Origin: Hymenobacter sp. CRA2
GTDB taxonomy: Bacteria; Bacteroidota; Bacteroidia; Cytophagales; Hymenobacteraceae
NCBI RefSeq assembly: GCF_002007105.1
Contig: NZ_MVBC01000009.1
Coordinates: forward strand, 1 to 64,000
DNA: 64,000 nucleotides
Reading direction: 5' to 3'
This document shows, one piece after another, positions 16,523 through 25,434 of this stretch (positions are counted from its first letter, which is position 1; every line of letters begins with the position of its first letter). The notes beneath the pieces are model-generated. The model was not told the DNA's origin. It did no database searches and was given only the letters and a program-made list of their open reading frames with translations. The position numbers and the translations under genes are program-made.

Positions 16523-18055
16523 CTACGAGCGGCGGGCCGTCCACCACCCGTAGGCGGCCAGGGCCAGCAGCAGCCCCAGCACCAGGTTGGCGTAGTGCCG
16601 GACGCGGCGGGCGGTGTCCATTTCCAGTAGGCTATTGTCGGCACTGGCCAGCTGCTGGGCGTAGAAGGGGTCGGTGCGCACGAAGGCCGTTACCTCCTGC
16701 GGGGGCGCCACGGCGGGCCCCGTCACAGTCAGCTGCAGTTCGGGGCGCAGCGTATCGTAGCGGCCGGTGCCGGGGTCGAAGACGGGCAGGGCCAGCACGT
16801 CACGCAGGCGCAGGACGCCCGGCTGGCGCGGCACAAGGCGGTAGCGCAGCACCTTGCGGCCGCTCACGCGCCCGTCGGCGCGGGTCAGCTCCTGGTGCAC
16901 TTCGGGCCCGTAGACCTCCAGCGCGGGCTGCTCGCGTGGTAGCGGCGGCGCTACCGCGGCCAGATTGCCTTCTCCTTCCACCGTGAGCGTGTAGGTGATG
17001 GTGTGCCCGGTCCGGAACCGGGTGCCGCTTACGCCTTCGCGCAGCTGGTAGCGCCCCACCGCTGGCGCTACGGTAGCGCTGTCAGGCGGCGCGGGCAACG
17101 GCCGCACCTGCACCGTGCGCGGCTGGCTGACGTAGGTTTTGAGGCCCTCCATGCGGTTGTCCAGGTCGGGCACGGGGCGCTTGGCTACCCGGTACTTTTT
17201 CATCTGCAGGGCCACCGCCGGAAACTGCAACGACCGGGCGCTCAGCGGGTAATACACCGCCTCGTACAGCTGGTAGCGCAGGTACACCTTACCGCCGAGC
17301 CGAACGGAGTCGGGCCGGATGTCCGTTTCATCGAAGGCTTCTTCCCAAGCCGAGGGCTGGCGCAACTGCCGCAATATGCCGGGTAGCTGCTCGGCAAAGC
17401 GGTAGAAATCGAGCAGGCCCTGATCGGAGGGCGTCAGGTAGAAATAGAGCCCGACGTGCACCGGCTCCCCGACCCAGGCCGCCGCCTTATTGGGCTCCAC
17501 GGTGAGAAAGGCGTTGTCGCGGGGTTCTACGTACTCCTGCGGCTTGGGCTTGCCCAGGAGCTGATCCAGGGACCCGATGCCTTGCAAGGGCGGCTTGGCG
17601 GCTGCAGCCGGCGGTGCGGTGCCGGGGACAGTTGGGGCCGGCGTGGTGGCCTGCTGGGGCGTGACGTGCAGCGTGGCACCCGCCGAGCGCAGCACCTGCC
17701 CGTTGACGGTGAGGGTAAACGGCTTGAGCACAAAGTCACCGGGGCCGAAGGCGGCGTAGCGCTGCGTGAGCAACAACTCGACGCTGCTGCGGCCCTCCAC
17801 GGTGCGCGTGGTGGTGGTCGAGGTTTTGCCGCTTTTCTTAAAGCCTTCGATGTCGGGGAAGGCTGAGTAGCGCTCCAGCGGCGCCCCGCTTAGGCGCAGC
17901 GCAATGGTGAAATACTCGTTGACGGGAAACGTGGTGCGGCCCAGCACCAGCTCGCTTTGCTGTACCGCTGACTGCTGAGCTTGTTGCGCCTTTAACAGCC
18001 ACGGCTGAAGCAGTCCTGCGCACAAGCAGATAAAAAAAAGAAGACGCCCCCGCAT
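16523..18055 (-). CDS. batD: BatD-type protein (510 aa)
   Basis: Signal peptide (MRGRLLFFICLCAGLLQPWL), a long beta-rich periplasmic region, and a C-terminal membrane helix near 488-505 (ANLVLGLLLALAAYGWW). Motifs typical of BatD are SELVLGRTTFPVNEYFTIAL near 34-53, FPDIEGFKKSG, and LQFPAVALQMKKYR. BatD belongs to the Bat (Bacteroides aerotolerance) membrane complex with von Willebrand proteins, whose exact biochemistry is unsettled. No batA, B, C or E is adjacent here, so this copy is stand-alone. A -7 element sits only 4 bases before the ATG, implying a leaderless mRNA. Confidence 0.82.
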   Translation of the reverse strand: MRGRLLFFICLCAGLLQPWLLKAQQAQQSAVQQSELVLGRTTFPVNEYFTIALRLSGAPLERYSAFPDIEGFKKSGKTSTTTTRTVEGRSSVELLLTQRYAAFGPGDFVLKPFTLTVNGQVLRSAGATLHVTPQQATTPAPTVPGTAPPAAAAKPPLQGIGSLDQLLGKPKPQEYVEPRDNAFLTVEPNKAAAWVGEPVHVGLYFYLTPSDQGLLDFYRFAEQLPGILRQLRQPSAWEEAFDETDIRPDSVRLGGKVYLRYQLYEAVYYPLSARSLQFPAVALQMKKYRVAKRPVPDLDNRMEGLKTYVSQPRTVQVRPLPAPPDSATVAPAVGRYQLREGVSGTRFRTGHTITYTLTVEGEGNLAAVAPPLPREQPALEVYGPEVHQELTRADGRVSGRKVLRYRLVPRQPGVLRLRDVLALPVFDPGTGRYDTLRPELQLTVTGPAVAPPQEVTAFVRTDPFYAQQLASADNSLLEMDTARRVRHYANLVLGLLLALAAYGWWTARRS

Positions 18056-18059
18056 TAAC

Positions 18060-18067
18060 CAAAACTA
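18060..18067 (-). promoter_or_regulatory. -7 element abutting the batD ATG
   Basis: TAGTTTTG (TAnnTTTG) on the minus strand ends four bases before the ATG. At the riboswitch promoter in this window the inferred transcript start is 4-5 bases past the box, so batD RNA probably begins at or next to the ATG. The -33 element is weak (TTGG with a 24-base spacer). Confidence 0.55.
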
Positions 18068-18297
18068 CGCAAAAAGCCCGTTTCCTCGCAGCCAAGCTTG
18101 GTTTACATATATAAAAACACAACAATATTTCCAAATTTTTATAACAAAAAGAATCCAAGCAAAGCATCAGGCCGTAGTTGCATCAGATTCATCCTCCCCA
18201 CTCGGTCCAAGTTTTTCCTATTGGTGCCCTATTCGGTGCCAAGCAGAAACCCTCATGCCTGTGGGATCTAAACAACCCAACACCTTTACTTATTCAC

Positions 18298-19080
18298 ATG
18301 GCCACCCCAAACCACACCCCTGCGCCCGACGAAGCAGGCATCGGCAACCGGCTGTTGCAACCCATTGACCGCCGTCTGTTCCTGCGCTACACCGGCGTGA
18401 CGGCCGCCGCCACCGGCCTGCTGCTCGCCGGCTGCGACGACGACGACAACAATTCCGACTCCAACGCAGTGAACGTGGGGACCGGCGACTTCGGCGTGCT
18501 CAACTACGCCTTTGCGCTGGAGCAGCTCGAAGCGGCCTTCTACACGCAACTGCGCACTGGCTCGTACTACACCGGTCTGGGCGCCAACAGCGCCGAGAAG
18601 CAGATCCTCGATGATCTGGCCCTGCACGAGAAAATCCACGCTGATTTTTTCCGCGCTGCCATTCCGGCCAACGGGGGCACGCTGATCAAGGACCTGGAGC
18701 CGGATTTCTCCAGCATCAACTTCAACAGCAAAGACAGCGTGCTGAAGGCGGCTCAGGATTTCGAAGACCTCGGGGTGGCGGCTTACAACGGTGCCGGGCG
18801 CTACCTGAGCAATCCGTTGTTCTTGAGCATAGCTGGTAAAATCGTATCGGTGGAAGCTCGCCACGCTGGCCTCATCCGCGACCTGCGTGCCTACAATACC
18901 TTCGTGGCCAACGATGTAGTGGATGTATTTACGCCCACGCCGGGCAGTAACGGCCCCACGCCCTTCAGCCAAGGCACCGGCACGGGCTTGGAGCGTTCCA
19001 AAACGCCGAGTGAAGTAGTGGCCATTGCCAACAACTTCCTGAAATCAGGTTCCAAACTCAACGTTTCAGGTATCAGCTAG
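18298..19080 (+). CDS. Ferritin-like lipoprotein, paralog 1 (260 aa)
   Basis: Ferritin_2-type four-helix protein, related to desiccation-related proteins. The N-terminus has twin Arg (DRRLFLRYTG) and a lipobox LLAGC followed by acidic residues (DDDD), so export as a lipoprotein is likely. Helix A motif LEQLEAAFY, helix B HEKIH (ExxH) and helix D VEARHA (ExxH) are consistent with a di-iron site. First of four ferritin-like genes in a row; it pairs with the non-lipoprotein 46 bases downstream. Function in the family is poorly known (oxidative or desiccation stress is inferred). I started at ATG 18298, which gives the Tat/lipoprotein signal. Confidence 0.82.
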   Translation: MATPNHTPAPDEAGIGNRLLQPIDRRLFLRYTGVTAAATGLLLAGCDDDDNNSDSNAVNVGTGDFGVLNYAFALEQLEAAFYTQLRTGSYYTGLGANSAEKQILDDLALHEKIHADFFRAAIPANGGTLIKDLEPDFSSINFNSKDSVLKAAQDFEDLGVAAYNGAGRYLSNPLFLSIAGKIVSVEARHAGLIRDLRAYNTFVANDVVDVFTPTPGSNGPTPFSQGTGTGLERSKTPSEVVAIANNFLKSGSKLNVSGIS

Positions 19081-19126
19081 TTGGCAGCCGCATTTCTCCA
19101 ACATCCACTTCACCAGCCTCAACACC

Positions 19127-20116
19127 ATGGATTTATTTAAAATCATTTCCGATATCGAGAAAGTAGACCCGGAAGTCTACGAACGGTTTGACACGCGTCG
19201 CCGGGCATTCAAGCACCTAACCGGCCTGGGCCAGAAGCTGACGGCAGCGGCGCTGCCGGGCCTCGTGGGGGCTCTGTTCAACAAAGCTTACGGCCAAGGC
19301 ACCGGCAGCCTGCCAGCCGACGTAGTAGCCGTGCTCAACCTAGCACTGCAACTGGAGTACCTTGAGTACAACTTCTACAACGCCGGCCTGAATACGCCCG
19401 GCCTGATTCCGGCTTCGGAAGTAGCAGCCATTACGACCATCCGCAACGACGAAGCCGGACACATTAAAGTGCTGCGCCAAGCCCTGGGCAACCAGGCTTT
19501 CAGCCAGTCTGACGTGCCGGTTACCGCCTTCGACTACACCGGTCAGGGTTCTTTCCCGGATTGGAACACCAACACCGCCAAGTACTTTGGCGTTGCTCAG
19601 TCCTTCGTTGACACCGGCGTACGTGCTTACAAAGGCGGTGCGCCGATTCTGATCAATAACAAGGACATTCTGCAGGCGGCCCTGAACATCCACTCGGTGG
19701 AGGCCCGTCACTCGTCGCACATCCGCACCGTGCGGCGCGCCTTAGCGTCGAATGCTGTCGGCACCATCGTAGCAGCCGATCCAAACGACCTGAATAACAA
19801 ACCGAAGAGCTGGATTTCGGGCCAGGATAACGGTGGCGCGGCTCCCAATGCAACTCCGGTAAACACCCGCCCGGTGTACGCCGCCGGCGGCGTCGTAACG
19901 GTGGGTTCTACCCCTCTGCCCTCGCCGGCCGAAGACAACCTCATGCACGCCCAGTTCAACGCCCAGACCGGCTCTACGGCCCCGACGGGCTTGACCATCA
20001 CGCCCGCTGCGGCTTCGGAGGCTTTCGACGAACCGCTCGATGCCGCCACGGTGAAAACCATTGCCCGCAATTTCCGCTCGGCTGCGGGTGCTGCGCTCGG
20101 TCTGTTCAATCCGTAG
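19127..20116 (+). CDS. Ferritin-like protein, paralog 2 (329 aa)
   Basis: Ferritin_2-type protein with a Tat-like start (FDTRRRAFKHLTGLGQKL) but no lipobox Cys. Helix A is LEYLEYNFY, helix B DEAGH (ExxH), helix D SVEARHSSHI (ExxH); all likely metal ligands are kept. A C-terminal extension ends EAFDEPLDAATVKTIARNF, matching the end of paralog 4. It lies 46 bases after paralog 1 and they share the terminator at 20139, so they form a two-gene operon. Predicted to act in the periplasm; precise role unknown. Confidence 0.82.
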   Translation: MDLFKIISDIEKVDPEVYERFDTRRRAFKHLTGLGQKLTAAALPGLVGALFNKAYGQGTGSLPADVVAVLNLALQLEYLEYNFYNAGLNTPGLIPASEVAAITTIRNDEAGHIKVLRQALGNQAFSQSDVPVTAFDYTGQGSFPDWNTNTAKYFGVAQSFVDTGVRAYKGGAPILINNKDILQAALNIHSVEARHSSHIRTVRRALASNAVGTIVAADPNDLNNKPKSWISGQDNGGAAPNATPVNTRPVYAAGGVVTVGSTPLPSPAEDNLMHAQFNAQTGSTAPTGLTITPAAASEAFDEPLDAATVKTIARNFRSAAGAALGLFNP

Positions 20117-20138
20117 GCGCACCGTTCGCCATTACCAG

Positions 20139-20168
20139 AAAAGGCTGCCCCACATGGGGCAGCCTTTT
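20139..20168 (+). terminator. Terminator after ferritin-like pair 1
   Basis: Perfect 13-bp stem AAAAGGCTGCCCC/GGGGCAGCCTTTT with an ACAT loop, 22 bases past the stop of paralog 2. It separates the two ferritin-like pairs into distinct transcripts. Confidence 0.88.
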
Positions 20169-20245
20169 CTATTTCCGGCAGTGCAACCTTTTCTCCGCGC
20201 CGAATGCTCTTATTCCAGCTGTTAGCGTGTTCGGCTGGTAGCGAG

Positions 20246-20253
20246 TACCTTTG
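20246..20253 (+). promoter_or_regulatory. -7 element of ferritin-like pair 2
   Basis: TACCTTTG, with TTAG 20 bases upstream as a weak -33. The ATG of paralog 3 is 53 bases downstream. Confidence 0.5.
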
Positions 20254-20306
20254 CGGTTCCGGCAGGGCAGCCACGCTTGGCCGGTAAGCTATTTTGTCTT
20301 TCCCGT

Positions 20307-21038
20307 ATGCCCGAGGCATCTTCTTTATCCACGGCGGCGCTCAGCCGGCGTACTTTTCTGGGCTCGGCAGGCGTGCTGACGGCCACTGCCATGCTGCTCA
20401 CCGCTTGCGGCGACGACCCGGTTAAACCAGCTACCGGCACCCCCGGTCTGGAATTGGGTTCGGGCGACGCCGGGCTGCTGTCGTACGTGTTCCTGCTGAA
20501 GCGTTTTGCGACCGGCTTTTACCAAGCGGCGCTGACCACTCCCGCGGCCGACCTGACTGCGGCTGATTTGGCTATACTGCGTGACGTGAACCGCCACGAG
20601 ATTATCCACCGCGAAATGCTCGTGCAGGTATTCCAAAAGAACTCGCTGGTGGATGCCCCTACCATAGGCCTGCTGCAGGGCGTGGCATTCACTTACCCCA
20701 CCGCCACCTTTACCATCACCACGCGCCAGGGCGTGCTGGCTGGAGCGCGCCTGATCGAAGACCTGAGCGTAGCCGCGCTGGCGGGCACGGCCAAACTTGT
20801 CACCAGCAGCGTCGTGTATTTCCCGCTGCTGATGAAAATGCTGGCCGTAGATAGCCGCCACGCGGCCACGATGCGCGACTTGGTACAGCCGGGCTCCTTT
20901 GCCGGCCCCGACGCGGTAGCTAGTACGGGCAGCCAGGCCGGTCTGAACCAGATCCTGACCCCGGCGGCCGCCCTGACGGAGCTTAATAAGTACACCAACG
21001 GTGTTATACTGACCGGCAATTCGTTGCCAACAACCTAA
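20307..21038 (+). CDS. Ferritin-like lipoprotein, paralog 3, partly degenerate metal site (243 aa)
   Basis: Near-perfect Tat motif SRRTFLGSAG followed by lipobox LLTAC and acidic residues, so it is predicted to be a Tat-exported lipoprotein like paralog 1, with which it aligns by layout. Helix A reads LLKRFATGFY, so both Glu seen in paralogs 1 and 2 are missing. Helix B keeps HEIIH. Helix D is VDSRHA, Asp replacing Glu. Di-iron chemistry may therefore be lost. I chose ATG 20307 (MPEASS) rather than 20277. It is 15 bases upstream of paralog 4. Confidence 0.8.
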   Translation: MPEASSLSTAALSRRTFLGSAGVLTATAMLLTACGDDPVKPATGTPGLELGSGDAGLLSYVFLLKRFATGFYQAALTTPAADLTAADLAILRDVNRHEIIHREMLVQVFQKNSLVDAPTIGLLQGVAFTYPTATFTITTRQGVLAGARLIEDLSVAALAGTAKLVTSSVVYFPLLMKMLAVDSRHAATMRDLVQPGSFAGPDAVASTGSQAGLNQILTPAAALTELNKYTNGVILTGNSLPTT

Positions 21039-21053
21039 GGGCGCGCTTTTCTC

Positions 21054-21923
21054 ATGAGTCTGCTTTCACTTCTTCAGCACCTGGCAGCGGCCGACACCAT
21101 GCCGCAGCCCACCGAGCGCCGCACCGCCCTTGCCCAACTGGCCCGTACCGCTGCGGTAGCGCTGCCCGCAGTACTTGCCGGCGCCGTGGTGACTCCGGCC
21201 ACCGCCCAGCGCAGCGGCACCTTACTCGATGCGCTGCTGCTTATTCTGCGCGTTGAGTGGCTGCAGGAGGCTTTTTACAGCCGCCTGCTGACTGCTCCTA
21301 CCGTCGTGCCCGCCGCCATTCAGCCCGATCTAGCGCTGATTCGGGCCCAGCAGCAGCAGCACGTTGCCTTGCTGGAAAACGTCATCAGCACGTCGGGAGG
21401 AGTACTTCCGACGCGGCCTACGTATGACTTCACCGGCAGCCACGGCCAAACCACGCCCTCCCTCTTCCCCGACGTATTCACCAGCGCCGACACCGCACTG
21501 GCCGTAGCGCAAGTCCTGGAGGACTTCAGCGTACGCGCTTACCAGGGCCAGCTGGCCTCGCTGATGAGCAACAATGACTTGATGGACCTGGTGGTGCGGA
21601 TGTACGCCGTAGAGGGCCGTCATGCCGCGCACCTGCGGCGGCTGCGGCAGCAGCGCGGTGCCAGCGTCAAGCCTTGGATCAGTGGCACCGATGGCGACGG
21701 CCCCATTCCGCCCGCTACGGCGCCCATTTACGCCGGCGAGGGTCAGCTGGAACAGTTGGCTACAGTGTCGGTTTACCCGCCTGTAAAAACTTCCCTGGTG
21801 GCGCTGCTGCCAACCCTGCCAGTGCTTACCGATGCCGAGCAGAAAGCCGCCGCTACCGAAGCCTACGACGAACCGCTGACCACCGCCGAAGCTCAGAGAA
21901 TCATGGCCCTGTTCGTGATTTAG
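21054..21923 (+). CDS. Ferritin-like protein, paralog 4, partly degenerate metal site (289 aa)
   Basis: Tat-like start (ERRTALAQLARTAAVALPAV) without a lipobox Cys, as in paralog 2. Helix A VEWLQEAFY keeps the first Glu but has Gln for the second. Helix B reads QQQQH where paralogs 1-3 have ExxH, and helix D YAVEGRHAAHL keeps ExxH. The C-terminus AYDEPLTTAEAQRIMALF matches the end of paralog 2. It is co-transcribed with paralog 3 (15-base gap). The missing ligands suggest a structural or regulatory rather than ferroxidase role (inference). Confidence 0.8.
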   Translation: MSLLSLLQHLAAADTMPQPTERRTALAQLARTAAVALPAVLAGAVVTPATAQRSGTLLDALLLILRVEWLQEAFYSRLLTAPTVVPAAIQPDLALIRAQQQQHVALLENVISTSGGVLPTRPTYDFTGSHGQTTPSLFPDVFTSADTALAVAQVLEDFSVRAYQGQLASLMSNNDLMDLVVRMYAVEGRHAAHLRRLRQQRGASVKPWISGTDGDGPIPPATAPIYAGEGQLEQLATVSVYPPVKTSLVALLPTLPVLTDAEQKAAATEAYDEPLTTAEAQRIMALFVI

Positions 21924-21951
21924 CTTTTTACTGGCTCCGTCACTATTTCCC

Positions 21952-21986
21952 ATCCCGGTCAGCCTTCGTGCTGGCCGGGATTTTTT
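21952..21986 (+). terminator. Terminator after ferritin-like pair 2
   Basis: Stem ATCCCGGTCAGC/GCTGGCCGGGAT (one G-T wobble), six-base loop, then TTTTTT. Confidence 0.88.
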
Positions 21987-21995
21987 ATATCAAGC

Positions 21996-22027
21996 TTGCA
22001 TTATATCCCCCAAACTTTGTATCTTTC
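21996..22027 (+). promoter_or_regulatory. Promoter of the 64-aa gene
   Basis: TTGC, 20 bases, TATCTTTC: one mismatch from TAnnTTTG. The ATG is 118 bases downstream, so the leader would be long. Confidence 0.4.
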
Positions 22028-22145
22028 TTCGTAGCAAATAAAAGGAGCGAATGTTTGTTAGCTTTTTTTATTCTTGCTCGTATAGTGAGCCCGCCACTTG
22101 CACTTCCCCCATTTCCCACCCTGTCACATTCTACGCACTACTCCA

Positions 22146-22340
22146 ATGCTGGAATACGTAAAAACCATTCTGCTCAAGGTCAGCTTCGATCGGACGCTGT
22201 TTGAGAAAGAACTTCGCAAGGCCCTGCGTACGCTGGTGCCCGCCGAAGCTGGCCTGCTCAAGGCCTGGTGCTACCAGCAATTCGCTAAGCTGTACCGCCG
22301 CGTACTGAACCGCGTGTTTAATCAGGTTCGGCTGGCCTAG
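22146..22340 (+). CDS. Small conserved-looking basic protein (64 aa)
   Basis: [20 protein letters not shown], then [20 protein letters not shown] and a basic end ([14 protein letters not shown]). It is an amphipathic, helical, strongly basic protein with no recognised domain; clean coding bias and the Leu/Lys/Arg pattern support reality. Its last 23 bases overlap the 3' end of convergent queG. I believe similar ~65-aa proteins occur in related bacteria, but that is recollection. Function unknown. Confidence 0.65.
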   Translation: MLEYVKTILLKVSFDRTLFEKELRKALRTLVPAEAGLLKAWCYQQFAKLYRRVLNRVFNQVRLA

Positions 22341-23313
22341 CGGCTGCCCCGGGCAGCGGCTCCCCGGGCCCCTTGCCCGTGACGAAGGCAATGTTTCGTT
22401 GCAGACCGGCGTACCCGGTGCGCTTTACCGCCGAATGCCGAAACAGCGTCTGAAAAACTTCCTGCGTGATTTCCTGCCAGTCGGCTTCCCGCATTTGCTG
22501 TAGGTGCGGGTGAGGCCGAAACTGCTCTTCGGTGGTAGGCCGGGCAAACCGGTTCCACGGGCATACGTCCTGGCAGATATCGCACCCAAAAATCCAATTG
22601 CCCAGCTGACCCTGTACGTCAGCGGGCAATTGGTCTTTTAGCTCGATGGTAAAGTAGCTGATGCACTTGCTGCCGTCGACTATGTAGGGCTCCGTAATGG
22701 CTTGGGTGGGGCACGCGTCGAGGCAGCGGGTGCAGCTGCCGCAGTAGTCGCGGATGGGACCGTCGTAGCTCAGTTCCACGTCCACGATCAGCTCGGCAAT
22801 GAAGTAGAACGAGCCGGCACCGGGCGTAATCAGGTTCGAGTTCTTGCCTACCCAGCCCAGGCCGCTCTTCTTGGCCCAGGCCTTGTCCAGCACCGGCGCC
22901 GAATCCACGAAGGCCCGGCCACCCACCTCCCCGATGTGCGCCTGCATATCCCACATCAGGTGCTTGAGCTTGTCCTTGATGACGTGGTGGTAGTCGCGGC
23001 CGTAGGCGTATTTGCTGACCTTGAGCGTGTCGTCGGGCTGTTGATCTTCCTGCGCTGGGTAGTAGTTCAGCAGCAGCGAAATCACCGACTTGGCCCCATC
23101 GACGAGCCGGCGCGGGTCCAGGCGCTTGTCGAAGTGGTTTTCCATCCAGCGCATTTCACCCTGCATGCCGCGGGCCAGCCACTGCTCCAGGCGCGGGGCT
23201 TCCTCCTCCAGAAAATCGGCCTTGGAAATGCCGCAGGCCATAAAGCCCAGCTCCGCCGCGCGGCGTTTGATGAAGCCGGTCCATTCGGCGCGGGTGAGGT
23301 CGGAAGCAAGCAT
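22318..23313 (-). CDS. queG: Epoxyqueuosine reductase (331 aa)
   Basis: Last step of queuosine synthesis: reduces epoxyqueuosine in tRNA using cobalamin and two 4Fe-4S clusters. The clusters are visible as [13 protein letters not shown] and [34 protein letters not shown] is the active-site/cobalamin region with the catalytic Asp expected nearby, and VISLLLNYY lies in the N-terminal part. I chose the ATG at 23313 ([11 protein letters not shown]). A GACCTTTG box ends 5 bases before that ATG, hinting at a leaderless message. No other queuosine gene is in the window. Confidence 0.94.
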   Translation of the reverse strand: MLASDLTRAEWTGFIKRRAAELGFMACGISKADFLEEEAPRLEQWLARGMQGEMRWMENHFDKRLDPRRLVDGAKSVISLLLNYYPAQEDQQPDDTLKVSKYAYGRDYHHVIKDKLKHLMWDMQAHIGEVGGRAFVDSAPVLDKAWAKKSGLGWVGKNSNLITPGAGSFYFIAELIVDVELSYDGPIRDYCGSCTRCLDACPTQAITEPYIVDGSKCISYFTIELKDQLPADVQGQLGNWIFGCDICQDVCPWNRFARPTTEEQFRPHPHLQQMREADWQEITQEVFQTLFRHSAVKRTGYAGLQRNIAFVTGKGPGEPLPGAAARPAEPD

Positions 23314-23422
23314 AACGGCAAAGGTCGGCAGCACACCGCGGTTTAGGGCTATTTAGCCCCAGCGGTGGCGGGCCTCGGGCCGGACAACACCCGGCAGCAG
23401 CTAGCAGTTTCGCCTAACTGAA

Positions 23423-23623
23423 TCAGCGGCACTCCAGAATGTCGCCGGGCTGGCAATCCAGGGCCTTGCACAAGGCCTCGAGCGTGCTGAAGCGCACCGC
23501 CTTGGCCTTGCCCGTCTTCAGGATGGAGAGGTTAGCCAGCGTCAGATCCACCTTTTCTGAAAGCTCGCTCAGGCTCATCTTCCGCTGGGCCATTACCACG
23601 TCCAGGTTCACAACTATGGGCAT
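23423..23623 (-). CDS. XRE-family HTH regulator, YozG-like (66 aa)
   Basis: A single helix-turn-helix domain: MAQRKMSLSELSEKVDLTLA forms helices 1-3 and FSTLEALCKALDCQPGDIL the conserved end. Proteins of this size are usually encoded next to a DUF2975 membrane protein, as here (3-base gap). It probably represses its own operon; the palindrome at 24238 is a candidate operator. What the pair senses is unknown. Confidence 0.9.
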   Translation of the reverse strand: MPIVVNLDVVMAQRKMSLSELSEKVDLTLANLSILKTGKAKAVRFSTLEALCKALDCQPGDILECR

Positions 23624-23626
23624 GAT

Positions 23627-24154
23627 TTATACCGTCAGGGCGTTTTCAGCCTGGATATCGGCGCCTTTCTGAAACACCCTAGCAATAAGGAAGATGATGC
23701 CGGCCAGCAATAGAAACTCCCCGCCCGGCCAGGTCAGCGCTTCCACGGCTCCGCTTTTCATCAGCCATTTAGAGTATCTGGCAGCACCCAGGCCCACTAC
23801 CCCAGCCCCCAGGGCAACATGACTGATTTGAGTTATAAGGGCGGCTACTTCAGCACTAAAGGGCACGGCGAAGTCAAGTCTGCGAAATATCTGAATGACC
23901 AGATAAGCCATATACGCCTTAACTACCAGGAAATACACGATAAGCGATACTACGCCGGCGTAATGTGCTTCGCTATAGCTCTTGAGGGACAAGAGATTTA
24001 GCCCCATGGAGAGATTCTGCGCCCCCGCTGGGTTGCTGAACTTGCTCACCAGGAAAGAGATGAGCACGGACCCGATCTGGATGCAAAACCCAATAAAGAG
24101 CACCCAGAACACGACGTGCAGAATCTTCAGAACATGCGTCGAATCGGTTTTCAT
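23627..24154 (-). CDS. DUF2975 integral membrane protein (175 aa)
   Basis: Four hydrophobic segments at about 8-33, 60-90, 105-130 and 140-160. The N-terminal VLKILHVVFWVLFIGFCIQI and the later FRRLDFAVPFSAEVAALITQ match DUF2975 proteins. It precedes and is co-transcribed with the XRE regulator, the standard arrangement. It may act as a membrane sensor or anti-regulator for that protein (inference). Confidence 0.88.
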   Translation of the reverse strand: MKTDSTHVLKILHVVFWVLFIGFCIQIGSVLISFLVSKFSNPAGAQNLSMGLNLLSLKSYSEAHYAGVVSLIVYFLVVKAYMAYLVIQIFRRLDFAVPFSAEVAALITQISHVALGAGVVGLGAARYSKWLMKSGAVEALTWPGGEFLLLAGIIFLIARVFQKGADIQAENALTV

Positions 24155-24237
24155 AGAAGTGTTGCGTTATACTGTTTCCCATCTGCTGACTCCCGATGGC
24201 AGAGGTGAAGAACTTCCTTTTAGCAACTTTCGATAAA

Positions 24238-24260
24238 TTTTTATTGATTATCAATAAAAA
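24238..24260. promoter_or_regulatory. AT-rich palindrome, candidate operator of the DUF2975/XRE operon
   Basis: Perfect inverted repeat TTTTTATTGA-TTA-TCAATAAAAA, 84 bases upstream of the DUF2975 start, in an otherwise GC-rich region. Dyad size and position fit an XRE dimer site, or less likely a ruvB-side element. Confidence 0.45.
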
Positions 24261-24384
24261 ATGAGATTAAATTCTGCTGTATGTCCCGATTGATAGAAAT
24301 GCTCCTGCTTAGCAGCGGTGCCGACAAACGACAAGCGGCAGCTTACGAGTACCGTAAGCTGCCGCCTGAATGGTCGATTGATCT

Positions 24385-25434
24385 TTATTCCTGCGAAAAC
24401 AGGTCTCCGGCTACGTTGCCGCGCAGGTGCTGGGGCAGCGGACGGCCGAGGTGAGTATACGCTTGCTCGGTAGCTTCGCGGCCGCGCGAGGTGCGCTTGA
24501 TATAGCCTTCCTGGATCAGGAATGGCTCGTACACTTCCTCAATGGTTTCGGCTTCTTCTCCGCAGGCCGTGGCAATGGTGGTAATACCGACCGGCCCGCC
24601 TTTGAACTTGTCGATGATGGTCGACAGGATGCGCTTGTCCATGTCGTCGAGGCCTTGCGAGTCCACGTCGAGGGCGCTGAGGGCGAACTGGGCAATGTCG
24701 CGGGTGATGGTGCCGGTACCTTTGATCTGGGCGAAGTCGCGGGTGCGGCGCAGCAGGTTGTTGGCAATACGGGGCGTACCGCGCGAGCGGCGGGCAATTT
24801 CGAAGGCGGCGTCCTCGTGAATGGGCGTGCCCAGGATTTCGGCCGAGCGCTGCACGATGTCGGTCAGCAGCTTGGCGTCGTAGTACTCCAGGCGCGAGCT
24901 GATGCCGAAGCGGGCCCGCAGCGGCGCCGTGAGCATGCCCGAGCGCGTGGTGGCGCCGATGAGCGTGAAGGGCGACAACGAAATCTGCACGGAACGGGCG
25001 TTGGGGCCCGAGTCGAGCATGATGTCGATGCGGTAGTCCTCCATCGCCGAGTACAGGTACTCCTCCACCACCGGGTTCAGGCGGTGAATCTCATCGATGA
25101 AAAGCACGTCGTGCGGGTCGAGATTGGTGAGCAGACCGGCTAGGTCGGAGGGCTTATCGAGCACCGGCCCAGAGGTCATTTTGATGCCCGAGCCCAACTC
25201 GTTGGCAATGATGTGCGACAAAGTGGTTTTGCCCAGGCCGGGAGGCCCGTGCAACAGGACGTGGTCGAGGGCGTCGCCACGCTGTTTGGCCGCGGCCACG
25301 AACACGCGCAGGTTTTCCACGACTTTGGCCTGACCCGTAAAGTCGGCAAAGCTTAGCGGGCGCAGGGCCTTGTCAATGTCTTTGTCGGTGGCGCTCATGT
25401 GGTCGGAGTCACCGGTCAAATATGATTCGCGCAT
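24385..25434 (-). CDS. ruvB: Holliday junction branch migration helicase RuvB (349 aa)
   Basis: AAA+ motor that drives branch migration with RuvA. Walker A is [20 protein letters not shown], Walker [11 protein letters not shown], sensor 1 [10 protein letters not shown], and the C-terminal winged helix has [17 protein letters not shown]. Full length. I used the ATG at 25434 (MRESYLTGD); a second possible start is MSATDKD. ruvA and ruvC are not nearby, as is common in this phylum. Confidence 0.97.
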   Translation of the reverse strand: MRESYLTGDSDHMSATDKDIDKALRPLSFADFTGQAKVVENLRVFVAAAKQRGDALDHVLLHGPPGLGKTTLSHIIANELGSGIKMTSGPVLDKPSDLAGLLTNLDPHDVLFIDEIHRLNPVVEEYLYSAMEDYRIDIMLDSGPNARSVQISLSPFTLIGATTRSGMLTAPLRARFGISSRLEYYDAKLLTDIVQRSAEILGTPIHEDAAFEIARRSRGTPRIANNLLRRTRDFAQIKGTGTITRDIAQFALSALDVDSQGLDDMDKRILSTIIDKFKGGPVGITTIATACGEEAETIEEVYEPFLIQEGYIKRTSRGREATEQAYTHLGRPLPQHLRGNVAGDLFSQE

